Assembly: GCA_003008705.1 (NCBI GenBank)
Contig: PDUO01000030.1
Location: forward strand, 63,985-127,984
From: Pezicula radicicola
Lineage: Eukaryota; Ascomycota; Leotiomycetes; Helotiales; Dermateaceae
DNA length: 64,000 nucleotides
Reading direction: 5' to 3'
Shown piece after piece: positions 1 through 12,293 of the stretch. The position numbers and the translations under genes were made by a program. How positions within the stretch are numbered: position 1 is the stretch's first letter; each line of letters opens with the position of its first letter. The notes under the pieces were generated by a model. The model made no database searches. It was not told the DNA's origin and saw only the letters and a program-made list of their open reading frames with translations.

Positions 1-294
<294 letters not shown>

Positions 295-2185
295 GATTGC
301 AACGTAGTATATCGAAATTGAAGAATTCGAATGTAAGTGATCGTTATTTGAAGTTGAAGTTGAAGTTGAAGCTGAGATTGTATGAATACTGGAAGAACGA
401 AGATTAGATTAGGTGGCTGAGGTCAGATTTAAGTAGTTACCATCAGCCCGTCTTGTCTTCTCAACATTACTTCCCATCCCATTCCTCCCGCTCCTCCTCC
501 CTCCCAAACAGCGGGGCTTAGTGCGGTACAGTAGGTGGACACAAGTCTGTGCGGCAACCGGATTTACACCAAAAGTCATATATAACACTTCAAAAGTTTA
601 TAACAAAAGGAAATAGTTAAAAATATACCTTCATACTAGAAGAATTATTTCAATAGTTATCTATAATTATATAATATTATATGATATTTTAGAGATGTTG
701 TTATTAGCGTTTATAGCTTTAAAGTAAGAGGGGCCTATATTTTATTAGTTTTAAAGTATTATTTGAATATAGTATAGAGAAGTCTACTTTAAATGCTATA
801 ATTAATTAGTAGTAAAAAATTAAGATATACTTATACCCTAAGTTTTTATAAGATAAATAGTTGTACTAATAGCATTTTGGTGTAAATTAGGCTACCGGAC
901 AGACATATGTCCACTGGCGTGTCTGATGGATCAATCAGAATTCACTCTCATCCAAACATAGGTAAGCTTGTACGAGGAATAAGCCATTCATCTGTACTGT
1001 AAGCTGTGTGCTACAGCACTACTGCGGCATCGATGTATGTATGTGTTCGGATGGAATCCGTCCTTTCCTTTCTTTTCCTTACAGTCGTCCTTTCATAGGG
1101 TAGGACGGAGACGGAGTAATCATCCTGCATCTTCGCACCAAGTTCGCACCAAGTTAGTTAGTCTTTTAGGTTCTGTCCAAGCTTGTGGCCCCTCTTTCCA
1201 CATCCATCTAGGTCATGCACCTCGGTATATACTTTCGTCCATTCGTACTATACGGTACGACAATTCCATTTACATAACAACAGCTATTTCTTCATCTACA
1301 TTACCGTCTAATTCTTGGATATACAGGTACCAAAGATATAATGACGTAGTTGATGTTCATTTCGATGGGTACCCTTAGAATGGCGGGGCATCATGATGTC
1401 ACGATTTCAGAGAGTGAGGGGCAGAACTGGAGATAAAAGGTTCATCATAGTGGGGTTGAAGGACCGATAAGCCAGCCCTGGCCAAAAAAAAGGAGGGGTC
1501 TGGACTGGACCGAATTCTTGGGCTTCATGTCACGTGTGGAGATACATAGACATCAAGGTAGGTATGTTGGGTTCGGAAGTTCCCACTTGCATGAAGCATA
1601 ACGAAAGAGAATATGCACGACGAATCGTTATTTGTTGTATTGGTTGTACCTAAGGTATGTACTTCGTATGTTGTGGAACATTCCCCACACCGAGTACCTA
1701 TCGAGAGGCTAGAAGGATTCTTGATGATCGAGGAAAGTATGATTGGATCTCGGCTTAGGTAAGAGGAGAGCGAGTTTGAGTTCGATGGCTCACTTACTAA
1801 TGACATATTTACACTTTTATATATCGTAATAGGGATTCCTGTTCTTAAAATCGAAAGAATTCTCAAGTCTATAGGCATCATTATGATCACGTGTCTATCA
1901 ATACCCATATTCGATATTTCTACTAGACATATAGATAGGTAGGCATGTTGTAGAGAAAAAAAATCATACAATAAATCTATTGAAAAATTCTTACGTACAG
2001 TACTGTAAAAACCCTTACTTAACAAAGGCACAGGTCACCGACTCCTCGCTTATTAAAGGGGTACCATCTGCGATTGCCAGACAAGTAAATACTTCACAAA
2101 ATATAACCACATAATTTCTCCAATTACAAGACTCCCAAAATAAGATTTCAATTTCCTCTACTGACTCTCAACCATATCCTACACT
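295..2185. other. Intergenic region with one MITE-like element
   Basis: No convincing gene is seen here. The stretch 560-900 is AT-rich and bounded by inverted repeats, listed separately. Open frames at 1037-1378 (+) and 1525-2031 (-) lack recognisable domains and have low-complexity, Ser/Ile-rich composition, so they are not called. The first 150-200 bp is the likely promoter of the SDR gene. Confidence 0.5.
555..893. mobile_element. MITE-like element with terminal inverted repeats
   Basis: A 13-base perfect inverted repeat, ATTTACACCAAAA at 562-574 and its complement at 874-886, bounds about 340 bp of very AT-rich DNA. Similarity extends imperfectly outward to about 20 bp at each end. No open frame of note lies inside. 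Size, inverted ends and lack of coding fit a non-autonomous DNA transposon. No clear target duplication was identified by eye, so the exact ends and the superfamily are unknown. Confidence 0.45.
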
Positions 2186-4715
2186 CTATCCTCCAAAAGA
2201 TTTCCAATCCAGTGGGCCGTAGTAGCTACTGCCATTTCTCAAGACACAAAAGACTCCATCCCGTACTTTGAATCCGATCTGCCTTGAAGCGTGTTTACGA
2301 CGGGGGTCTTTGGTGATTTCGTAAAGATTGTGGTTTATTGTTGATCGAGTGGTGAGTGGTGAGTGGTGACATTGTCTTGTTGTTAAGTCGAAGAAGGTAT
2401 GGATTGTGAATCTCTGAACGCATCTGTGATGCTCCTCATATCCAAATTTCTGGGCTGGAGTATGAATTGTTTGTGCTATTCGTAACAGCAGCCATTGTAA
2501 TAATGTAATTTCATGGTCGATTCTGAGTTCGTCTTCCGCGGACTGTCCCAACTACCTGGCATGCTAAAGATAGGTCTTCCATCTTTGATAAGATGAGGAT
2601 CTAAGTCTGAGGCACAGTCCCAACGCCTGATTGTAGCAGTGCAGAGGTATTCCGGGTCCAAGGATGCAAAAATCGGGTTCAGCACATTTTGGACCTCGAT
2701 TGTGAGGTCTTGATCGGTTTTTCCAAATATGAAATTAACTGTGATTAGGCGACAACAAGTGTCCCCGTTAATAACTCCATCGGGATGGTGCTCTTGCTCG
2801 AATCTCCCGTATTCACGCATATTGACTCCAGCTGACGCGAGGAATTGGAGCCACCGTTTGATTAAGAGTTCCGAAGATACTATCCCTCCCGTGTGATAAC
2901 TTGCTACTAGGTCTAAGCTGGAGTACCCATTATGATCAATGCTGTAGAGCTCTTCTGTCAAGTAAATTGCGCGCTTGATCTTGTATTCCCAAGGCTGCCG
3001 CGTTTCTACGTGGTTGTTGCGATTCACGGTGCAATACATCCAGGACGGAAGAAGATAATTCCAGAACCACGGGTATTGATAGCCTTTCATCTGTAAGCTC
3101 AAAATTTCTTTGATAAGCGTGTCAAACGCATTGAATGCATACTCCCGAAAACTTTCTTCCTGGAGACCTTCCTGAAAATCTTCTTCCTCCAATTTGAAGA
3201 AAATCAAGCATTCTACCAGGAAGACCAAAAGTTCCAAGGAAGTACTGAGATTCTTATGTTGTTGAACTACGCATTCAAACATTCCGTTTCTTGTGATAGT
3301 ATTAATATTAGTAGAAACGCAGCCGTCTATGGAATTATGGCCTACGGAATCATATCCAGAATTGCAGAATAAAACATAAAGATCGGAGGCTCCAGGCCTA
3401 TGCAGCGCCTTCCTCCAGTAAATTCTTTGAATTGGTAACCTAAACCATGCTTGATGAGTAAAGTGACGACAAGTCTTGTCTGAGAAACACTCACCAGTTG
3501 GCGTCATCCGGCATATTCACATCTGCTCCCAGCCTGATGAGCAATTGCGCCGTCTTTATATTTGCTACGCTTATCTCACCGACTGGCAAAGCATACTGCA
3601 ACTTATTACTTATCATATCATAGTTTGGGAGATATTTCTTACATGCAACAGAGACCATCCCCGGGAGTTAACATCATACACAGAAGCTTCACCAGTGGTA
3701 ATAAGTCTCTCAACATTCTCGACATCACCTTCTCCACAATATTTAAAAATTGCAGAATTATTTGGCCTTCGACGTATAGGATTCAGCATCCAATGGTCGA
3801 AGAGATCATTCTGAAACCGGAAGTCCTTTCTAAAAGATAGGAACCTAAATGTGAGCTGATGTACGGTTATCCGTTTTCTGGAGCTATTTTCTTGGTGGGA
3901 AGCAGACCGATTGCAATCAGAATGGAGCTCTTTGGTTGCAGTCCTAAGACCAACGAGAGCAAGCCCGGTATTCACGGATATATAACTCGTTGCAGTTCGC
4001 CACCTCAAAGTAGACTTTCCGGAAGCAAGTACGCTTGTGGACGGAGAGGATGACCAACTGATAGTCTGCTGACTGTCGGAATTCGACATTTGAGGCTGGG
4101 ACAGACTAGGTGTAGACTGAAAGCTGGGACTGGCAATAATGAGCTGCATAAGACCATGCATCCGATCGATTTTGCTGTGTAGCATCTGTGTGCTGGAGCT
4201 GTGGTTCTGTTAGCCTCAGATGTACATTTACTCGCTACCTTGAAACATATTATGGAGAAGAATAGTCGAAAGACTTACAAAAGCTCAGTATTTTGTAGCA
4301 GGCTAAGGCTACTCTTAACCCTCTCAATACTGTCACGAAGCCTCTCAATCTTGTTAGCCTTCAAAATGACTTGTACCTGTCTCCATTTTCTCTTCAAGCC
4401 AGACTTGGCATTCCCCAACTTCAATATAAACCCCGAAATAATCTCATCTATTTCCTCGAAGTGTTCTCGCGCCGATCGGAGTATGGTCTCAAGGACGATT
4501 TTGTACGGCGCAGATAGAAGACCTTGATGTTCCTGCTGCTCGACTAGACTTAATATGTTGACAAGATCTCGCAGCTCTTGCGAGGTACGGCGGAGTTCAG
4601 CTGGAGCCTCGTCGACGGATTCGATAAATTCGGCTGCTTTGATTAATGCCGCGATGCTCTGAGCAGCAAGCGTTGCGATGCCGATGATACTTGCTGTCGC
4701 GCCTACAGCTTCCAT
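2186..4715 (-). CDS. Ankyrin-repeat protein with fungal STAND-type N-terminal domain
   Basis: Five exons on the minus strand join in phase: 4715-4279, 4198-3643, 3595-3495, 3439-2556 and 2454-2186, giving about 748 residues. The last intron is the least certain. Residues 1-145 start MEAVGATASIIGIATLAAQS and are helical. They resemble the N-terminal domain that precedes NACHT or NB-ARC modules in fungal STAND and HeLo-like proteins. A Ser-rich linker follows, then ankyrin repeats from about residue 295 (GDVENVERLITTGEASV, then TAQLLIRLGADVNMPDD). The C-terminal part is divergent, and the last exon carries a region of the type RCVQRFTIHTFFDL that ends similar fungal ankyrin proteins. No Walker A motif was seen, so this is not a complete NLR. 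A role in signalling or heterokaryon incompatibility is inference. Confidence 0.7.
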
Positions 4716-5161
4716 TGTTTTAGAGGGATGTATCTGTAGGATGTCGTGCGTCAGGAGCATAGGATGGAAGAATGAAGATGGTAGGGAAAGAGTTTGGAAT
4801 AATGGTGTTGGGTAGGAAAGAGGCTGAGCTGAAGCCTGAGCCTTACTTGTGTGACATGAACCAACAGAACAGCGATCAATTGGTTGAAATATCTGCAAGC
4901 CAGTTGGCAAGACTTCCTGAAGTTCTGTTCAGGGTAGGAACGCCCACACTAGCCTCGCTCACGTACCCAAGCACTTTCCTATATTGTATGTAGTGAGTTT
5001 CCTTCGCGGACAAAACTATGTGAAAGCATTTCCTGCTGATAAGGCACCTTACTGAATTTTTGGTTTCACCGAATTAACTCGAAAGATAAAAATGCGGATT
5101 AAATATGTCTATTGTAATTTTTTCTGCGGTGATTATTTTTTTAGAGAAGCCTCTATATGAA
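4716..5161. other. Intergenic region between divergently placed 5' and 3' ends
   Basis: This stretch is the upstream region of the ankyrin gene and the downstream region of the pectin methylesterase gene. Nothing beyond possible promoter DNA is recognisable. Confidence 0.4.
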
Positions 5162-6379
5162 TTAAGCAGGCGTAGGGGTAACAATGCCATCAAAGTAAGT
5201 CAAATCAATCCAAGTAGTGTTACCCACCACATCCGCAAACTTATAAGTATCTTCCGTCAACAACGTCGCATTTCCAAACGCCTCTCTAGCTGCAGCATTA
5301 TTCTCCCAGTTTCCAGGGCCAACATTGTTGTATTCGGCAAAGGTAACACCATCGAGGTTTGGGGAGCTAGTACTCCACTGACTCCATCCAGCAGGTTTGA
5401 TGATATCATCAAGGTACGAGTCTTTGATGATAACCTTGGCATATTGGCTCCATGGTCTTCCGAGATAAACACTGGCCGTGAGGTTGGCGGTGGTGTTGCC
5501 TTTGGTGAAGAGACACTGGTCAAAAACGTAAGCACCGTGACTTGTAGCATTCAGTCTGTTGTGCGCAGTGAAGTACCCCTTTGCTCGCTTTGCGGCAATG
5601 GTGCAGCCTTTGAAATAGCCGAGTCCGTAACCCCAGATGAAATCAATTGCGCCATCGATGTAGGAGCTCTCGTAATAGGAGGACCCTTGACGGTTTCCAG
5701 TGAGTAATGTGTCTTGCCAGCCGACGAAGGAGCAGCCGTAGTAAGCGATGTGGTCTCCATAAGTAGCAGATGCTAGAGTAACGTAGGATGAGATTGCACC
5801 GTCGAGATTGTCGGTGTTGATGAAATTGACATTGTAGAAAGAAATTCCTGTTGAGGAGGTGTACATGACTGCTGTGTCGGAGTTGGAGGTTCCTGGGATA
5901 GAAGTGGCTACTGATAACCCTCTCTTGAATGAGAGAGTAACTTGGTTACCGCTATATGTCTTTCCAACATCGCCTGACTGGTACCCAATAACGGTAACCG
6001 TCCCATTTCGCTTAATTTTGGATTGTTGAACGTAGGTGCCAGGATAGATGAAGATGACTTGGGAGCTGGTGTCGTTCGGCAGAGACCATATTGCGTCATT
6101 CAGGGTGGTGAAAGAGTTGGCAATAGAACCGTCAGCTGAGACCAGAACAGCGCCAGATGGAGGCTCAGTGCCGCTGCTTGGGTGCGCTTCTGTGGCAAAG
6201 TTGGCGCCCCGGATCGCTAGAGGAGCTAAAATTGTTAGTTGTGTTAGACAGGAGAATGAGATGGAGAAAATACCTGGTGCCGCAGCCGGCGAAGTCAAGG
6301 TTGGGCTTCCAGAAACAACTGCACCTAATTGGAAGGCAATAAGTGCCCTCAGCACATGTTGTATTCCGAATGCCACCAT
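5162..6379 (-). CDS. Secreted pectin methylesterase (carbohydrate esterase family 8)
   Basis: This gene de-esterifies plant cell-wall pectin, releasing methanol, outside the cell. Exon 1 (6379-6274) and exon 2 (6225-5162) flank a 48 bp intron (GTATTT...TTTTAG) whose length is a multiple of three, so the unspliced frame also stays open. The spliced product is 389 residues. The start at 6379 gives a signal peptide (VLRALIAFQLGAVVSG); the longer in-frame upstream extension has none. Family motifs are present in order: GWQDTLL with the first catalytic Asp, AIDFIWG with the second (DFIFG is usual, so Phe is replaced by Trp), and LGRPW with the catalytic Arg. Several N-glycosylation sequons occur. 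Size and motifs fit single-domain fungal pectinesterases. Confidence 0.93.
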   Translation of the reverse strand: MVAFGIQHVLRALIAFQLGAVVSGSPTLTSPAAAPGIFSISFSCLTQLTILAPLAIRGANFATEAHPSSGTEPPSGAVLVSADGSIANSFTTLNDAIWSLPNDTSSQVIFIYPGTYVQQSKIKRNGTVTVIGYQSGDVGKTYSGNQVTLSFKRGLSVATSIPGTSNSDTAVMYTSSTGISFYNVNFINTDNLDGAISSYVTLASATYGDHIAYYGCSFVGWQDTLLTGNRQGSSYYESSYIDGAIDFIWGYGLGYFKGCTIAAKRAKGYFTAHNRLNATSHGAYVFDQCLFTKGNTTANLTASVYLGRPWSQYAKVIIKDSYLDDIIKPAGWSQWSTSSPNLDGVTFAEYNNVGPGNWENNAAAREAFGNATLLTEDTYKFADVVGNTTWIDLTYFDGIVTPTPA

Positions 6380-7075
6380 CTTGCTCCAAGTCCTCCCTTG
6401 AAATTGCAGAATAGAAACGAATGTGGACTCTGAACTCAGAGAAGAAACTAAAGCAGGAAAAGAGTGGTGGATAACTTCGAAAAGTACCTGGGGTTCGTAT
6501 CTTATAAACTCTCCAAAGAAGTCTGACAACGGCAAGACTCCGGAGACAAATATCTGGTAGTCATATTGCAGTTCTCGGTACTCGTAATTACTCCGCAAGA
6601 CGAGTTCCGAACGGAAAGCTTAACAGAGTGAAGTGTGGAGATCTGGAAGTTGAAACGAACTATAAGTCAGACAAGTATGACGATCTTAAAATGAAGTAGG
6701 TCAAATATAAGCATTTTCATAATAACATTGAAATATAACTCAGAATCAGAGAAGCATTTGCCCATCACTTGGCAGGCAGGCAGACTTCGAGAAGCGATAG
6801 AAGCGCCCAGCCAAATCGCTAAGAGTAAGTTTTTCTAACAGGATTCTCCAATTTCCGGAAAACCCTTAAGATTTAATGTGGATAATATATCTATGCAAAT
6901 TATCTAAGCCGGCCATTGCGGTAGAGAACGAGCAATAGACATAATCCGAATGACCTGGCTCCACGTTCTTGAGACACTGGGCCTGGTTTCGACGTGTAAA
7001 ATTACATGGGCAAGATACAACCAGGCTAAAGACAAGAGATAGAACGGGGGGGATTGGACATCGGAAAAGCGAAAT
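6380..7075. other. Intergenic region
   Basis: Promoter side of the pectin methylesterase gene and 3' side of the Nudix gene. Short frames here have no recognisable content. The repeat ggcaggcaggcag near 6770 is trivial. Confidence 0.4.
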
Positions 7076-8421
7076 TTATATATGTCTCTGTCTGTATCGA
7101 CGAGTGGCATACATTATCGCAGCCAATGTTCCGATAGATCTCAGTGCCACCGCCATCCAAACTCCAAGTCTCGCCTTGTCATAATAGCCTTCGAGCATAA
7201 CGCCCACTGCATATGATCTCTCGGCATTTTTTCCATTCTCAACCGTAGCAACAGCCTGCGTCTCGCTGTCCATAGCAGTCTGGTTTTGCAAACCACTGCC
7301 ATTACCACTTTCTTGTAATAGTGCCCGATTTCGTCGTTTGAGTCTCTCCGTCAGGATATTGACAATGAGCCGGACGTCCAAGGAGGTGAATGTGGGGTGC
7401 GACCATAGCTCCACTGCATTGTGAGGTGGTAGCTGATCAAGTAGATCAACGAGCATGCCGAGTGTTAACCCCCAGAGCAAGAGAGGTCTCGTAGCTTTAT
7501 CCTCAAAATCTGAGTTTGTCCCTCGAAACCAATTCCAGACCTTATTCATACCTAGAGAAGATTGACGCACGGATCTTTCATCAAAAAATTCGGTGGTAGA
7601 ACTGCAGTAAAGGGACTCGGAAGGTATTAACCTAATGGCAGAAAAGCGCATCTTGCCTATTACTGAGCGTACTGCTGTCTTTAGTACAGGCCCTCCTTGT
7701 TTCGCAAAGCGATCAGCCACATCCACATATTCATATGTGCGAGTCGAAGGGGACAGAAGGACGCGTAGGGGCACCCAATGTGTCGAAGCAACTTCGGTCG
7801 GTTGTAGTTTGAGAGGTGGGATATCAGGTTTTGTCCACAGAAAGACAAAAGGACACAACACCATTATGCTACAAACACCATACTAAATCAGTACATGTGT
7901 TACAGGATAATACAGAGCGAAGATGTGAATGCTCACGGAACTTTGCCCCAGGCAGTAGACACAACGCGTTCAGGCAAATTGCCAATGAAAAAAGCATCTG
8001 GCGAGGTGAGATCTAGCCCTATTTCCTCAGACGTCTCTCTAATCGCAGCAGCTTTATCATCTTCATCCTCAGCATCTCTCTTCCCACCGGGTAACGCAAC
8101 GTGCCCTGTCCATCGATCTCCAACCCTTGTAGCTCTCTTTATGAATACCACCTCAGGATCGCCATTTTGCACCCACGGCTGTGCGAAGAATTGCTCGAGG
8201 TATTCGGGGGCGGGGAGAGCTATGTCGGGCGGGGGGATTGATGAAGAGGGCCAGTGAGAGGCATGAGGGCGTACGCGGAGGACGAGCGCGACCGAAGCGC
8301 GCTTCTTGCAGGATTTGGGGTTTGGCACATATGGGTAGGGGTTTTGGGTGAGATCTGTCAAGACATGGCGCAGAGAAGCCACAAGGTGTGCATCTCCTGC
8401 ATCCGACACGTTCTCAGACAT
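7076..8421 (-). CDS. Nudix hydrolase, NUDT7/NUDT8 (CoA pyrophosphatase)-like, with C-terminal membrane anchor
   Basis: Exon 1 is 8421-7937 and exon 2 is 7868-7076, with a 68 bp intron (GTGAGC...TTTGTAG) joined in phase 2, giving about 425 residues. The Nudix box reads ALPGGKRDAEDEDDKAA followed by IRETSEEIGL, which is the GGKRD-type box of the coenzyme A diphosphatase branch (NUDT7/8, yeast Pcd1). The Glu residues of REXXEE bind the metal. Known for the family: hydrolysis of CoA and CoA derivatives in peroxisomes or mitochondria. The second exon is long and carries a hydrophobic stretch near the C-terminus (VWMAVALRSIGTLAAIMYA) followed by basic residues, suggesting a tail anchor. The start was chosen at MSENVSDAGD; an in-frame Met lies 19 codons upstream. 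Substrate is inference. Confidence 0.88.
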
Positions 8422-10372
8422 TAGTGCGTATACAATTGAGGATACTCTGCTGAAAGCCTGAAATGTAATTGCTGACAACTCTTGTTGAGGCTCTCACCAA
8501 TTAGACTTAAACCAAGAATGCCTATCAACGGTCGAATTTCAATCGGGACCAGAGACAAGGTAATTAAACAGCAGCATCAATGAAGTACAAAGGTTGAGCA
8601 CAGTGAGCTCTAAATAGCAAAGATGGCAACGTTTTGCCTGAAGAAGATGCTTAAGGTTGAGGTGCGGGACTGCATTTAACCGTACTTTTCTAAATGACCT
8701 CGGTTGAGCCTCATTCTGCACCGCCACCCCCTATCGCTTCATTCTTGTTGAACTTTGCTCTTCCCGAGCTCTTCAATGTCATCAATCAACTAGCTATTGG
8801 ATCGGATTCTGCTCCTTCCCTTAACATCGCAAAGGATACCTCCTCACCACCTCCCATGCTATTTCTTCGTAGATGATTGGATCATCTACAATATAGTGGG
8901 CGATGCATAAGGATGAACGTCTTATACTAAGGATACCACATGTTAACTCTGCTTCATATCAATCTAGACTGACACCTACCAACACCCACCTTACAATCAA
9001 AATGAATCTTGATTCGTTAAAGTTCAAAGCTCTAGTATATCGAGTAGTTCAGAGCCCATCTCAGAGCATATTCGGCTACACCAACTAAAACTCGACCTGT
9101 AATCTCAAGGCCAAAGCAGTACCAAGCGGTAGACAAGTGAGGAACTAGGCACGATGGTGATTTCCAGCATCCTAGAAGTTCAAATACGAATATGGGCGAA
9201 AAGATGCTCTACGCTATTCGATCTTGATAGAAAGGCAATTGCAATAGCAAACGCCACTATTTAATGACCTTGACGATACGCCACTTTTACTCAAATATAG
9301 AGAAAATGCAGTGGATTTTGCAGCAGATTTCGACTGTCAGGACTTAAAATTCCTGTGAGAGTTCTAGGCGGAACTGTTCTCTAACGCCGGCATGAAGCTT
9401 TTGTACAGCACTGCATACAACCCCTAAATTCACGGACACTTTGAAAGTGCCGTATGAACAAGACAGGAGTTGTCGCCCGCCGATTGAATTTGTCTACCCG
9501 ATTCAAACGCTTTGGTAGGAGAAGTCTTGGGGTTTCGGGGATGGTTGTACTGTCTTAACTTAGAGGCCATTCGGGATGGATGCGTGTATATCGAAGTCTG
9601 TTAATGGGCACCAACTCCAGTAGACCACACGCCTTGGTGTTTACCAGCTGAACCGATGCCAAGTCTTTTTTTGTGTCATGAACAGTGTATTTGTAGCAGC
9701 GATATTGTCATACGCATAATGCACGCATATCGCTGTATTTTAATTAGCTGGTTTCTCCCATCACTATTCGGCATCGCCCTTGAGCCATAGGGTAGGTCGA
9801 GGATTTGCTGGATGCTCGTGGCATTCTAACCTCGAAAGACAATCGAGATCGTCTTCGTAGTCAGGAACAAGCGAGGATGATGCCATGCACAGAGCACAGA
9901 CCACTGAATAATAACCAACTCCAACTACTCAGATCGGGCCCTCGGGCGGCGGTATATATGGGGTACGGCAATTGTACCAGCATTCTAACCTATTGCCCAA
10001 TTTCAAGATTGCCGAATCCGGTGGCGCAGAGCTACTTCAAGAAGGTGAGAACAAGGCAAAAGCAACATAGCAAGGGCAGCATGATGCTGCCAAGCTTCAA
10101 CACGGAGACACGGCGATTTTTATAGCGTTGCTATCGGCTAATACATTGCTTGTCCTTCCGTGGAGGGGCACATTGTTCAATTTGTACGAATAGTACATCT
10201 AATATCCGCTTGCAGATCTCCTATTTACTGCTAGTTAGGCATCTTGACCGTATTTAGTGATATATATCTGATAAGTCGGTCTACTTGGTACTCCTCTCCT
10301 CGATGTTCTGACTTCTGCACGAACTGTATCTCTCCATCCACTCACTCAGTCCTTCGCTTCAGTTTCCCTAAG
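8422..10372. other. Intergenic region, nothing recognised
   Basis: About 1.95 kb with only short frames lacking domains or good splice partners. The last 200 bases carry pyrimidine-rich promoter-like sequence ahead of the secreted propeller gene. Confidence 0.4.
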
Positions 10373-11513
10373 ATGCAGAACTCTTTCTTCACTTGGGCTC
10401 TCCCGGCCTTGACCATTCTTGCTTCGGTTTCAACCGTCATCTCAACCCCAATCGCCGAGGAATCCCTGTCAAAGCGAGCAACTCCCTCTTTACCGTTGCC
10501 AGTTACCGTTGTAAACACCTTCGAGTCGGGCAGCAGGTGCGAAAATCTTGCTGTCCGAGAAAATGGCCAAATTCTCGTTTCGCGCCTAGATACCCCCGAG
10601 GTCCTACAAGTCGACCCTACTGGCACCCTTGAACCCATCACAGTCTTCGCCTGGAACTCATCCGAATACAGAGGCGCACTTGGAATCTCTGAGACAACCT
10701 CGGACGTCTTCTACGTTATCCTCTCAGCCTTCATCAATGGTTCCTTTGTCAGGACTAGTGGCGTCAACTCTATCTTTGAGATCGACATGAATACCTTTGC
10801 TATAACCGACGATACCGTAACCCAGAACGCTACTGTTACTAAGCTTGTAGATATTACAGACTCCGACTCTCTTAACGGCATGGCGACGCTCGATGATTCT
10901 AACATTCTCGTTGGAGATGTTCACAATGGCTGGGTGTATAAGGTTAACACAGTAAACGGTACCTACAACATCGCTGTCGAAGACCCCAACATGAAGGCTC
11001 CCGCAGGCGCCTCGACTACTCTCGGTGTCAATGGCCTAAAGGTCTACGAATCCTACCTTTACTGGACTAATACAGGCGGCCGCTCGCTATATAAGATCCA
11101 GATCACTGCTGATGGAACGCCAGTTGGAAACTCGAGTGTAGTGTTGTCAAATGAGACCGGGGCGGACGATTTCACTTTTAAGAGTGATGGTACTCTATTC
11201 GTTGCACTAAATTCACAAGATCAGTTGGGCGCACTATTTGTAAATTCGAGCACTCTAGAGTCGGTTGCAGGTAGCAATATCTCGACAGCTTTAGCGGGTG
11301 TTAGTGCTGGCCGTTTTGGAAGATTGGAATCGGATTCAAATATCTTGTATATGAGTACGAGTGGAGGTAAGTTTCGAATTTTTTTGGTCTTATATTATTT
11401 TTGAATGGATGGTGACGAATGCTGACTTTGAATCGTTAGCTTTCGGGAATCCTATTAATGGTTCGATTGTTGTGCCTGGTACTGTGTCGTATGTTGATAC
11501 CACGGGGCTTTAG
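10373..11513 (+). CDS. Secreted SMP-30/NHL-like beta-propeller protein
   Basis: Exon 1 (10373-11366) and exon 2 (11440-11513) are separated by a 73 bp intron (GTAAGT...TTAG, phase 1) and encode 355 residues. The start at 10373 gives a clear signal peptide (FTWALPALTILASVSTVIS) and a Lys-Arg pair that could be a Kex2 site. The mature part has about six repeats of the form xxGxILVSRLDTPEVLQVDP, GVNGLKVYESYLYWTN and DDFTFKSDGTLFVAL. These are typical of six-bladed SMP-30/gluconolactonase-like propellers found in fungal secretomes. Many NxS/T sequons occur. A lactonase-like enzymatic role is possible, but no metal ligand set can be assigned by eye, so the function is unknown. The upstream in-frame extension to 10244 is probably untranslated leader. 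Confidence 0.85.
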
Positions 11514-11830
11514 TAGGGATTTCGAGTGGCTCGGAGCGTGGCCATGGATGCTTGAATGGCCGGAGCATGACACTTTAACGAAGATCTTCAATTATGTACA
11601 TATTGATTGTTCTGTAAATAGATGCGTCGAAATGTACATTTACAGCTTTTTGATGGTAGAGTTTTGTGATAATGTACTTTCCAACTCAAACTCAACATAC
11701 AAGTTGTGCAACTTGAACACAGAAAGTGTTTGCTCGTTTACCGGTATTAGGGTCTGCAAAAGAAGTTAATTTAGCTCTGCAATATTCGTATTGGTCAATG
11801 CGAAGCACCTAATTGATCGGTAAGACGTCT

Positions 11831-12154
11831 TATTAGTTAATACAAGTTTATAAGGATATAATATATATATAACTAATAGAGATTATAAAATCAAACCCGA
11901 CGCATTTTAGATAGGCCTCTATTTAGCCTAGGTACCTCTACTACTACCTAAATCGAAGTATAGTAAGTAGGTAAGTAGTAAGACAATAGAGAGTTAAGTT
12001 ATAGGCTAGGTTATAGAGGCGAAATTACTTATTAAATAGGCTTAAATCTATTTAATATAAGGTCGTTAGAATATTAATTTTCTATATTGATCAACACGAA
12101 CCGCATTCGCATTCGGGGTTCTTATTAGTTAATAAGACATTGTATTAACTAATA
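11831..12154. mobile_element. MITE-like element with 15 bp perfect inverted ends
   Basis: TATTAGTTAATACAA at 11831-11845 is found as an exact complement at 12140-12154. A third partial copy of the same motif lies just inside the right end at 12123-12134. The 324 bp between is AT-rich, noncoding and has short direct GTAGGTAAGTAG-like repeats. This fits a non-autonomous DNA element or its decayed remnant. Confidence 0.4.
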
Positions 12155-12252
12155 CGAATATTGGCGAGCGCGTTGTAACAGAACTAAAAGTTTTTGTCTG
12201 AGACTGTACTTAAAAATTCAAAGTGTATGGTAGGAGTGTCGGAATGTTACTT

Positions 12253-12293
12253 TAGCCGAGCTCCCTATATAGGGGGGCTTAGTGGTTCGAGTC
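12253..12293 (+). other. Possible RNA polymerase III A and B box pair (SINE or tRNA relic)
   Basis: TAGCCGAGCTCC at 12253-12264 matches 10 of 12 positions of the A box consensus, and GGTTCGAGTC at 12284-12293 matches the B box. The spacing is tRNA-like, but no cloverleaf could be folded from the flanks. It could be a tRNA-derived SINE head or chance. Confidence 0.2.

Noticed and set aside
1037..1378. 113-codon open frame on the plus strand
   Set aside because: Low-complexity start and no recognisable family; not supported.
1525..2031. 168-codon open frame on the minus strand
   Set aside because: No domain, no splice partners, Ser/Ile-rich composition and AT-rich surroundings; likely chance.
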